NCBI GenBank assembly: GCA_031279515.1
Contig: JAITII010000008.1
Coordinates: forward strand, 1 to 60,001
Source: Deltaproteobacteria bacterium
Lineage (GTDB): Bacteria > Desulfobacterota > Desulfarculia > Adiutricales > Adiutricaceae
Direction of reading: 5' to 3'
DNA: 60,001 nt
A program made the translations under genes and the position numbers. The notes under the pieces were generated by a model that saw nothing but the letters and a program-made list of their open reading frames with translations, was not told the origin of the DNA and ran no database searches. Shown here in pieces: positions 53,711-60,001 of the stretch; the stretch's first letter is position 1, and every line of letters starts with the position of its first letter.

Positions 53711-53881
53711 GACAATATCCCAGATAAAAAAAAGTCCGCCGGCGACTTTCCAATATCCAAGAACAAGCCTCTCATCGAGGTAGTCCAGGGAAAAAAGCCT
53801 GGCGATTATATTTTATTCAGAAATCCTCTCTTGACCAGGGGGCCTGTTTCCCCACTGACCCTGATTTTAGATAAGCTCTAG
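53711..53881 (+). other. In-frame open extension after the TGA of the Cas12b-like gene
   Basis: After the TGA at 53708-53710 the same frame stays open for 56 codons to TAG 53879-53881. The conceptual product begins DNIPDKKKSAGDFPISK, continues with KKPGDYILFRNPLLTRG and ends LTLILDKL, and looks protein-like. Cas12b proteins normally have more than 100 residues after RuvC-III, whereas only 28 remain before this TGA, so the TGA may be a nonsense mutation of a once longer protein. A selenocysteine reading is unlikely: I see no SECIS-like hairpin right after it. A G8 run lies just before (about 53680-53687), so a sequencing or slippage frameshift should also be considered. Confidence 0.5.
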
Positions 53882-54584
53882 GGTAAAGGGCGGGCAAAGC
53901 TGTCTTTAGCCTCAAAAGGCGATAGTCTGAAATAACGGGAGCCCTTTTGCGCTCGGCGGTAAACTTCGGGGGAACTTAAAAAAACCTGGGCATGCCGGCC
54001 TTTCTGGAAAGGCCGGCAGAGAGACCCAAAAAGGGAAAAAAATAGCCAAAGAGCTGTATCATCCTTTTGCGGAGTCTTAGCGGTCTTATGTGTGAACTAG
54101 CACACCTTTACCCCAGGCGATCTCTTAAATCTTTTCAAAATTGGCTCATTTCCTATTTGGGTGCTATCTTATACTGCAATTGGACAGAAAAAACAGAACT
54201 CGTAAAATAGTTGAAAATCTGCCTTAGTAAGTTTTGCTGTAAAGCTCCGGCTTTGCAGCCAGACTCGAAAAGAACCCTCCTATGTTGGCACTTTATATAG
54301 TTGATAAAAAATGTGCTTGAGTATATATTGTTGTTTTTTTCTATGGGAACCCCCCAGGGCTTTATACCCTGACCCTCTAAAATATATAGTTTCTAAAATA
54401 ATTAGCTAATAAAAGCTAATTATTAAGCTTAATTGCTATTGACAAGCTGAGAAATTGTTACTAAAATTTTGAAGTTTTACTTAAGGTTTTTTGTGCTCAA
54501 GGGCCTTTCCTAGGGTTCCAAAAGGCCTTATTTTGACCTTTTCGCTAAAAGATATAGAGAAAAACCACATTTTTAGGAAGTGAA
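53882..54584. other. Gene-free region between the Cas12b-like gene and tolQ
   Basis: The first ~180 bases are GC-richer (like the nuclease gene), then the sequence turns AT-rich towards tolQ, so the edge of a transferred segment may lie near 54050. It contains the hairpin 53993-54018 and no CRISPR-like direct repeats, tRNA or transposase remnant that I can see. The AT-rich 54280-54580 stretch presumably holds the tol operon promoter. Confidence 0.45.
53993..54018. repeat. 12-bp perfect hairpin downstream of the Cas12b-like gene
   Basis: TGCCGGCCTTTC, a two-base centre, then GAAAGGCCGGCA. Very stable. There is no T run directly after it on the plus strand (GAGAGACCC follows), so it is not a classical terminator; it may be the end of an RNA or the edge of a mobile segment. 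Confidence 0.7.
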
Positions 54585-55352
54585 ATGTCCCCAAGTTTGT
54601 TGTTGCTAGAGTTTGCCCAAGTGGTTCAAGGAGAAGCCCCTGTGACTTCCACTGATTTGCCGGCTACTTCGGTGGAGTCCAACATCCTTAACATGGTGCT
54701 GGGTGCTGGTCCTGTCGTGAAACTGGTCATGGGGCTTTTGCTCCTGGCCTCTATCATCTCCTGGGCCATTATAGTTTTTAAGCTCATCCAGCTCTCCAGG
54801 GCTCATAGCCATTCCAGCAAGTTTTTGAATAATTTTTGGAAGTCTAGATCCCTTGCCAATCTCTTTGCTGAACTTGGGGACTATTCTGGTTCCCCAATTG
54901 CCCAGATCTTCAGAGTGGGGTATCAGGAACTTGGCAGGGTCCACAAAGCCCGCTTAGACACCCGCACTGCCATGGGAAATGTTGAACGAGCCCTACGGCG
55001 CGCCGCCTCAGCTGAAAGCTCAAGACTTTATAAGTCCCTTTCCTTTCTGGCTACCTGCGGCAATACGACGCCCTTTGTGGGCCTCTTTGGCACGGTGTGG
55101 GGCATTATGGGTTCCTTTCATGAGATAGGCCTCAAAGGCTCGGCAAATCTCGCAGCTGTCGCCCCAGGCATCTCCGAGGCACTGGTGGCTACAGCAGCTG
55201 GTCTTGTCTGCGCCATACCTTCGGTAATCTTTTTCAATTATTTCAACTCTAAGATAAGGATCCTAGAGACGGATATGGGCAATTTCATGGCGGATTTTGT
55301 AAACATTTTGGAAAGGGATCTGTTGAAAAAACCGGCGGGGAGGGAGGAATAA
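54585..55352 (+). CDS. tolQ: TolQ-like proton channel subunit
   Basis: Inner-membrane protein of the Tol-Pal/TonB energising set. The 255-residue protein has an N-terminal helix (VVKLVMGLLLLASIISWAI) and two C-terminal helices with the TolQ/ExbB signature (LATCGNTTPFVGLFGTVWGI and APGISEALVATAAGLVCAIP). ATG 54585 follows AGGAAGTGAA. tolR starts 1 base after its stop. TolQ and TolR form the stator that uses proton flow to drive TolA across the periplasm. Confidence 0.93.
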   Translation: MSPSLLLLEFAQVVQGEAPVTSTDLPATSVESNILNMVLGAGPVVKLVMGLLLLASIISWAIIVFKLIQLSRAHSHSSKFLNNFWKSRSLANLFAELGDYSGSPIAQIFRVGYQELGRVHKARLDTRTAMGNVERALRRAASAESSRLYKSLSFLATCGNTTPFVGLFGTVWGIMGSFHEIGLKGSANLAAVAPGISEALVATAAGLVCAIPSVIFFNYFNSKIRILETDMGNFMADFVNILERDLLKKPAGREE

Positions 55353-55353
55353 T

Positions 55354-55866
55354 ATGGCCTTTTCTCTCAATGAAAACCCCAACCAGCGTCAATCTCTTTT
55401 AAGTGACATAAACGTCACCCCCATGGTTGACGTGATGCTGGTTCTTTTAATAATATTTATGGTAGCGGCTCCTATGATGACCCAGGGTCTGGAAGTGGAT
55501 CTCCCAAAGGTGGATGCCTCTGTCATGCGCACTGACCAGACCATGGTTGTCCTGACGGTCACCCAGAGCGGTCAGGTCTTATTGGACGATACTCCATTGG
55601 CGGATATCGACAACCTGGACGCCCAGATAAAGAGGGTAATGGAAACCAAGGGCACGGAACTAGTCTTTATCAAGGCGGATCGTAGAGTCCCCTACGGCAG
55701 GGTGGCTTCAGTCATGGGGGCCTTACGGACAGCGGGGATTACCAATATAGGCCTTGTGACCGAACCTGGTAATGAGCCTGATATCCCGGGCGCCCCTGTG
55801 GCAACGGGTCCTGCCGCTCCGGCAGAGCCTCAGGTGAGTCTCACCGGTACCGGAACATCCCGCTGA
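55354..55866 (+). CDS. tolR: TolR-like protein (ExbD/TolR family)
   Basis: A 170-residue protein with one membrane helix carrying the essential Asp: DINVTPMVDVMLVLLIIFMV, followed by APMMTQGLEVDLPK, the classic TolR/ExbD start, and a periplasmic domain. The C-terminus has a Pro/Ala-rich extension beyond the usual ~140 residues. It sits between tolQ and the tolA/tonB-like gene; ribosome-binding site GGAGGAATAAT. Confidence 0.94.
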   Translation: MAFSLNENPNQRQSLLSDINVTPMVDVMLVLLIIFMVAAPMMTQGLEVDLPKVDASVMRTDQTMVVLTVTQSGQVLLDDTPLADIDNLDAQIKRVMETKGTELVFIKADRRVPYGRVASVMGALRTAGITNIGLVTEPGNEPDIPGAPVATGPAAPAEPQVSLTGTGTSR

Positions 55867-55895
55867 CAAGCATTTTTTAAAGAGGGAGGCTTTTT

Positions 55896-56828
55896 GTGAC
55901 GCCTAATCCATACGATACCCGACAGTACCATAAAGAGCGTATAGTTGCTGTGGGCATCACTGCGTCCTTGGCTTTCCATGTCCTTTTGTGTCTGGCGATA
56001 CTTTTTTTACCCAACTTTTTTTCTAGACCTAGCCAGATCATGCCGGATATCATGACCATACAACTAGTAGGCTCAGTGGAACCACCTGCGCCTGCTGCCC
56101 CTGCGGCTCCGGTAAATCCTAACCTCACGGTACCGGATGTGGTACGCATACCACCTGCCGAGCCGGTCCTTCCCCAGCCTACGCCTGACCAGGAGGTGCA
56201 GATCCCAGAAACCCCTGTGGAAGTGATACCCATAGGTAAAACCCCACCCAATACTCCTCCGCCTCCAGAAAGGACCAACGAGCCTCCGCCCAAGGTCCAG
56301 GCACCGGAAAAACCCCCAGAACCCAAACCGGAACCTAAGCCCAAACCCAAAAAAAAGACCCCCACGGACGAACAGCTTTTAGCCCAGCGCATGGATGAGC
56401 TGCAGCGGAAAAAGGAAAGAGACGCTGAGGATGAGGCCTTAAACCAGACCCTCGCCAATCTGGCTCTGGAAAGAGGGCGCGGCGATGGCTCCAGTTCCAC
56501 ACCAGCTTCCACCAGGACCCAAGGGCAAAGACTGGATCCGGAAGCGGAGCGCTATTACCTCAAGATCCTGGAGATTGTGCGCTCCAACTGGTTACCACCA
56601 GCTGGACTGGGGTCCAGCAACATCACCGCCACTTTTGTCATTGCCATAGACCCGTCCGGAAGGGTTACGGGCAAGAACCTCAGGATATCCTCTGGCAATC
56701 CCAGTTTTGATGCCTCTGTGGAGCAGGCAATCAATAGGTCTCAGTTCCCGCCTCTCCCCCCCATCTTCGGGGGAAAACCAGACAATCCAGCCCTACAGTT
56801 TAACTTTAATTACCTCTCTTCAGGCTAA
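55896..56828 (+). CDS. TolA/TonB-like energy-transducing protein
   Basis: A 310-residue protein: a short cytoplasmic start, one membrane helix (ITASLAFHVLLCLAILFLP), a long Pro-rich periplasm-spanning segment (PP, AP, EP, KP repeats, about residues 65-155), a charged helix (about 160-195) and a C-terminal TonB/TolA domain (YYLKILEIVRSNWLPP ... DASVEQAINRSQFPPLP). Start is GTG 55896 after GGAGG. It links the TolQR stator to the outer membrane. Whether it is TolA or TonB depends on partners; tolB and pal are not within the window, so I give no symbol. Confidence 0.88.
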   Translation: MTPNPYDTRQYHKERIVAVGITASLAFHVLLCLAILFLPNFFSRPSQIMPDIMTIQLVGSVEPPAPAAPAAPVNPNLTVPDVVRIPPAEPVLPQPTPDQEVQIPETPVEVIPIGKTPPNTPPPPERTNEPPPKVQAPEKPPEPKPEPKPKPKKKTPTDEQLLAQRMDELQRKKERDAEDEALNQTLANLALERGRGDGSSSTPASTRTQGQRLDPEAERYYLKILEIVRSNWLPPAGLGSSNITATFVIAIDPSGRVTGKNLRISSGNPSFDASVEQAINRSQFPPLPPIFGGKPDNPALQFNFNYLSSG

Positions 56829-56860
56829 ATTCATCCTCATTTTTAGGAGGGCTTTACTTA

Positions 56861-58504
56861 ATGTACATTGGTATTGATGTGGGTGGCACCCATACCGACG
56901 CCGTGCTTTTAGACTCGGATTTTCGTGTCCATTCCACTGCCAAGGCCCTTACTGAGTCCGATTTCATTTTAAGTCTGGAGAAGGTACTCACAAAGATTTT
57001 ACAGGATCTTCCTAAAAGGGGACTGGTTAAACGTATCACCATCTCCACTACTCTAGGCTTAAATAGCGTCCTTACAGGCTCAGCAGATAAGGTGGGTGTC
57101 CTTGTGACCCTAGGCCCCGGGCTACCCTTTGACCCCAGTGTCTTAGGTGTCCCCACCCGGGTTTTGTCTGCCACCCAGGACCATAGAGGGCTGATACTTA
57201 CTCCCTTTAACTTGCAGGAGGCCAAGCAAGCTGCCGAAGAATTGGTGGAGCAAGGTGCCCAGGCCCTGGTGGTGGCCTCTAAGTTCGGCCCCAAAAACCC
57301 AGCTTTGGAGTCAGAGATAGTAGGAGCTATCCAGGGTATACCTTCGGGTCCGGTGTTGGGGGCCTCTTCGGTCTTCGGCTCCCTAAACTTTCCCAGGCGC
57401 TTGGGCTCGGCTATCTTAAATGCAGCGGTATGGCGCCTCTACGGTAAATTCTTGCGGGACCTGGAATTTACCATCAAGGGTCAGGGGCTTTCAGCCAAGA
57501 TAAATATCTTAAAGTCCGACGGCGGCATCATGGGCTTTGAGGAAGCTAACAGGGTGCCTGTAAATGCATTAGCAGCCGGTCCAGCGGCCTCACTTTTGGG
57601 CATGTGGTCTCTTTATAATGATAGTGGAGACGAGGATCTACTTATGGTGGACATGGGCGGCACATCCACTGATCTTAGTATCCTCTCCCGCGGGGCGCCC
57701 TTAATGACCTCCAGGGGTATGCGCGTAGCCGGCAGGGACACCCTGGTGCGGGGTTTACTTACGAGCTCACTGGCCCTAGGCGGGGATACCGATCTTAGCT
57801 GGGACGGGGATAAGTTCATCCCCGAGGCTAAACGCCGGGGTTTAGCCCTGGCCTTAGATCCGCTTAATGCCGACAGCCGTCCCCCCACTTTAACAGACGC
57901 ATTAAATGTCTTGGGACGCACGCAAGTAGGCGACGTGGATATATCCCTTAAAGCCTTTGCCAAACTCGGCTCCGATCCCAAGAGTATAGCCCAAAAGGCA
58001 GTGGAAGCCGTGTTCGGGCATCTTACATCGGCCCTTTCAGAATTTTTGGAAAGGGCTAATCGGCAACCTGTATATACTATCAACGAGTTTTTAGTGGACT
58101 GGAAGTTGGAGCCTAAAAAGGTGGTCTTTTTAGGGGGTCCAGCTTTTCCCATGGCGGAGTTTTCCCGAGACTTTTTGGGTATCCCCGCCGAAGCGCCCAA
58201 GGAGGCCACCTATGCCAATGCCTTGGGGGCAGCCCTTGCCCGTCCCACCTTTGAGGCAGAGCTCTATGCCGATACGGTCATGGGTACGATGAGTATCCCC
58301 ACCTTGGGTATAAACAAGAAAATAAATCCCAGCTACAATTTGGATTCAGCTAAAAAAGACCTGCTAGATGCCTTAGCTGGCCAGGAAAGGGTACAGCTTA
58401 CATTGGAAGAAAGCTTTAACCAGGTAGTCCATTACGGTCGCACTGGAAGGACAATAAGGGTAAAAGCCCAGGGCTCCCCAGGGCTTATTTCTATGAATAG
58501 CTGA
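56861..58504 (+). CDS. Hydantoinase/oxoprolinase-family ATP-dependent enzyme
   Basis: A 547-residue member of the HyuA-like ASKHA family. The phosphate-binding motifs IGIDVGGTHTDAVLLD at the start and LLMVDMGGTSTDLSIL near residue 265, plus GPAASLLGM and the GGPAFPM loop, define it. Family members hydrolyse hydantoins or 5-oxoproline, or activate acetone/corrinoid proteins, with ATP. It is shorter than the ~700-residue HyuA, like the compact forms found in anaerobes. Its real substrate is unknown. ATG 56861 follows AGGAGGGCTTTACTTA; it lies 32 bases after the tol cluster and may be co-transcribed. Confidence 0.85.
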   Translation: MYIGIDVGGTHTDAVLLDSDFRVHSTAKALTESDFILSLEKVLTKILQDLPKRGLVKRITISTTLGLNSVLTGSADKVGVLVTLGPGLPFDPSVLGVPTRVLSATQDHRGLILTPFNLQEAKQAAEELVEQGAQALVVASKFGPKNPALESEIVGAIQGIPSGPVLGASSVFGSLNFPRRLGSAILNAAVWRLYGKFLRDLEFTIKGQGLSAKINILKSDGGIMGFEEANRVPVNALAAGPAASLLGMWSLYNDSGDEDLLMVDMGGTSTDLSILSRGAPLMTSRGMRVAGRDTLVRGLLTSSLALGGDTDLSWDGDKFIPEAKRRGLALALDPLNADSRPPTLTDALNVLGRTQVGDVDISLKAFAKLGSDPKSIAQKAVEAVFGHLTSALSEFLERANRQPVYTINEFLVDWKLEPKKVVFLGGPAFPMAEFSRDFLGIPAEAPKEATYANALGAALARPTFEAELYADTVMGTMSIPTLGINKKINPSYNLDSAKKDLLDALAGQERVQLTLEESFNQVVHYGRTGRTIRVKAQGSPGLISMNS

Positions 58505-58771
58505 TATTTTTTATAGGTGAAAATCCAGCCTGGCCCTAAGGCGGCTTTACTGGGACTTCAGAGGGACAAAAGGCGCTATGAGCCTATTTGGTAAGATAAA
58601 TAAATTTGATACTTTTTAAGTTCATTTTTAGACGGCCTATTAGTTTTTTGTAAGCTTTTGTTTTCATGGAAAAATAGTAAAAGAGTGGCTTTCAAAGAAT
58701 AAAAAAAGATTGAGATTTTTTTATTCCATATTGCCCTTATCTTAATCCAGATTAATATATGAATAATATAA

Positions 58772-58978
58772 AAAATTGATTTTCAGAAGAAAATCCAACC
58801 CCAGCACAGCAAACAACTAAAAACGACCATACAATCGATTTTAAGAAAACTACAGAAAGATCAAGTCAAGATTAAAAATATTTTAGACAACGAAAACATT
58901 TTTATGCCTCCGGAAAACAGAAGCGAGATCTATCTAAAGGTAAGGAGAAAAAACGATCTATATCTGGGAAACATATGA
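58772..58978 (+). pseudogene. Small open frame without a start codon, possible gene remnant
   Basis: A 68-codon frame, rich in Lys, Gln and Ile (for example KIQPQHSKQLKTT and IFMPPENRSEIYLK), that reads like a charged helical protein but has no ATG, GTG or TTG near its start. It may be a decayed gene or use a rare ATT start. It precedes a small hypothetical gene by 48 bases. I do not recognise it. Confidence 0.25.
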
Positions 58979-59026
58979 AACACAAGGATTTATAAATGTC
59001 TAGAAATTATCCTCCGGGGTAATATT

Positions 59027-59218
59027 ATGAAAACTTTCCTATGGCCAGAAAATACCAGGCCTGTAAAGGGCGCTAAAATCCATTGTAAGACGTCTAAAGA
59101 GGCCGTTGCCTATGATCAGATCCTTGGCATTTTATCTGATTATATAGGTAAAGATATAATTATTAAATTATCTGATATTAAAATCAATAAATTGCTTAAT
59201 TACATCAAAGAGTCTTAA
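59027..59218 (+). CDS. Hypothetical small protein
   Basis: A 63-residue product, MKTFLWPENTRPVKG at the start, Lys/Ile-rich, with a predicted helical end (LSDIKINKLLNYIKES). No signal peptide, Cys motif or known domain is seen. There is a CCGGGGTAAT stretch as a weak ribosome-binding site. A terminator at 59309-59340 could end this transcript, which supports real expression. Function unknown. Confidence 0.4.
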   Translation: MKTFLWPENTRPVKGAKIHCKTSKEAVAYDQILGILSDYIGKDIIIKLSDIKINKLLNYIKES

Positions 59219-59308
59219 AAATTACTGTTGTAGATAAAAGATACTAACAAGCTATAATATGCGTCCTTTCGAAAGGCCGCGTATTATATGTTCTGATATG
59301 AAGTTAAA

Positions 59309-59340
59309 AAGGCAAGCTATATATTAGCTTGCCTTTTCTA
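59309..59340 (+). terminator. Rho-independent terminator
   Basis: AAGGCAAGCTA-TATAT-TAGCTTGCCTT, a perfect 11-bp stem followed by TTTCTATTTT. Likely ends the transcript of the small gene at 59027-59218. Confidence 0.75.
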
Positions 59341-59382
59341 TTTTAAGCCTTGCTGGCTTGCCTGGCGTCGCTTGCTTGCTTA

Positions 59383-59441
59383 GCTTGCACACCAGCGCGC
59401 TAACCTTGCATATCGCTTGCACGCGAGCACGCTAACCTGGA
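59383..59441. repeat. Two imperfect 26-bp direct repeats
   Basis: GCTTGCACACCAGCGCGCTAACCT-like and GCTTGCACGCGAGCACGCTAACCT-like copies (each written in parts: GCTTGCAC, then AGC-CGCTAACCT), 32 bases apart. The 45 bases before them also carry several GCTTGC words. Could be a minor repeat family or binding sites. Confidence 0.45.
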
Positions 59442-60001
59442 TAGGCTATCTAAACATCAATAATGTTTCCTTTAATAACAGGTTAATAGCAATTTAGGGA
59501 AAGTGAGGATACAAGCGGGCTTCCGCGTGTTATCAAAATGTTAACATAGCCGTCCTAATATCTTTATATCTTAATCAAAAAATTTCGCTAAAATGAGAAC
59601 CACATAACCAAGCGGTTTTCAGCTCTATTATTATTTATATATTGAATAAATAATAATAATAATAAGAGAAGACCCAAAAAAATAAAGGCCCTTTTTGTCA
59701 TTTCCAGAATTCTATAATAGGGAATGTTAACACATTAGAAATTTTAAGAAAGTGAACACGCTCGGGACGCCTCGAACGCAAATAAAAAAAGTTGTTTCTT
59801 TTTTTCCCGAGTTATCGTCAAATTGTTAATACAGACCGCAAAGCTATACAACTTATAGACTTCCGAAAATTTTTATTTTCATGACGCCGCCCGCCATTTT
59901 TCTAATGGCTTATTTTTAAATCGATTTATTCCACTATTTACAACGCATTATTGTTTGACCTCTCAATATAACTTTATCATTTCCTTATCAAGCCCGCGCC
60001 G

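Larger units (their letters stand above)
59219..60001. other. Non-coding region at the right end
   Basis: No gene is seen. It contains an extended hairpin (59252-59290, arms TATAATATGCG and CGCGTATTATA with a CCTTTC/GAAAGG core), a terminator (59309-59340), a duplicated 26-base element (59383-59441), and an AATAAT-rich tract near 59636-59666. Nothing is recognised as an origin or attachment site. Confidence 0.4.

Noticed and set aside
53708-53750. Selenocysteine codon at the TGA of the Cas12b-like gene
   Set aside because: No SECIS-like hairpin with a proper apical loop is seen directly after the TGA; a simple nonsense change or error explains it better.
47487-54584. CRISPR array near the Cas12b-like gene
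   Set aside because: I read both flanks for regularly spaced 25-40 base direct repeats and found none; only single palindromes and short shared words such as GCGACTTTCC occur.
1-60001. tRNA or rRNA genes
   Set aside because: No T-arm pattern with a matching acceptor stem and no rRNA-like conserved sequence was noticed on either strand by eye.

Overview
The window looks like a chromosomal segment of an anaerobic, Gram-negative, acetogen-like bacterium. Gram-negative: a tolQ-tolR-tolA/tonB-like set. Anaerobic C1 metabolism: a compact methyl-branch Wood-Ljungdahl cluster (fhs, folD, fchA, metF, metV) with HdrA/MvhD-type electron transfer, a formate-channel gene and an anaerobic (cbi-type) corrin pathway. 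The combination of Hdr-MvhD-MetVF, CbiET and Tol proteins, with AT-rich non-coding gaps up to 2 kb and a trkH broken by one stop codon, best fits a deltaproteobacterial (Desulfobacterota) acetogen whose genome may be eroding, perhaps a host-associated one such as the termite-gut 'Candidatus Adiutrix' type. That assignment is inference; no rRNA or marker set is present to prove it.

Layout. 1-7.3 kb: housekeeping genes (cut-off zinc-ribbon protein, dut, metallo-beta-lactamase-fold hydrolase, metG, trkA, broken trkH). 7.4-8.5 kb (minus): AraC-type response regulator whose phosphoacceptor position is Glu. 8.5-10.4 kb: gene-free, with strong hairpins. 10.4-25.5 kb (plus): energy and C1 island: a 1491-residue HdrA-GltD-HdrA fusion, mvhD, metV, metF, fhs, NuoE-like, NuoF-like, HydA-like (H-cluster ligand missing), focA, folD, fchA. 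25.8-27.1 kb: PocR-domain sensor whose kinase core has lost its His and ATP-binding residues. 27.1-33.1 kb (minus): membrane-anchored CobN-like chelatase with a DUF2162 / ExbB-like / DUF2149 set, the HmuSTUV arrangement. 33.5-38.8 kb (plus): cbiD, cbiET, cbiF, cbiG, cbiH. 38.9-47.5 kb (minus): two unfamiliar AT-rich genes, one with a C-terminal R-x4-H (HEPN-like) motif, the other a 2350-residue P-loop ATPase with a ~125-residue Asp-rich tract. 47.5-49.6 kb: non-coding, with a GC-richer, stem-rich block. 49.6-53.9 kb (plus): large RuvC-type nuclease resembling Cas12b, with no CRISPR array, cas1 or cas2 in the window, and one in-frame TGA before a further 56-codon open stretch. 54.6-58.5 kb: tolQ, tolR, tolA/tonB-like and a hydantoinase/oxoprolinase-family gene. 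58.5-60 kb: mostly non-coding with one small hypothetical gene, a terminator and short repeats.

How it fits together. Formate enters through FocA and is carried by Fhs, FchA, FolD and MetF/MetV to methyl-THF. HdrA-fusion, MvhD and the NuoE/NuoF/HydA-like set would handle NAD(P)H, ferredoxin and related electron flow. The corrin genes feed the corrinoid protein needed to pass the methyl group to acetyl-CoA synthase, which lies outside the window. The degenerate sensor and Glu-receiver regulator bracket this cluster and are the best candidates for its regulators. The strongest candidate for something undescribed is 38.9-54 kb: an orphan Cas12b-like nuclease, a candidate structured RNA beside it, and a giant acidic ATPase paired with a HEPN-motif protein.
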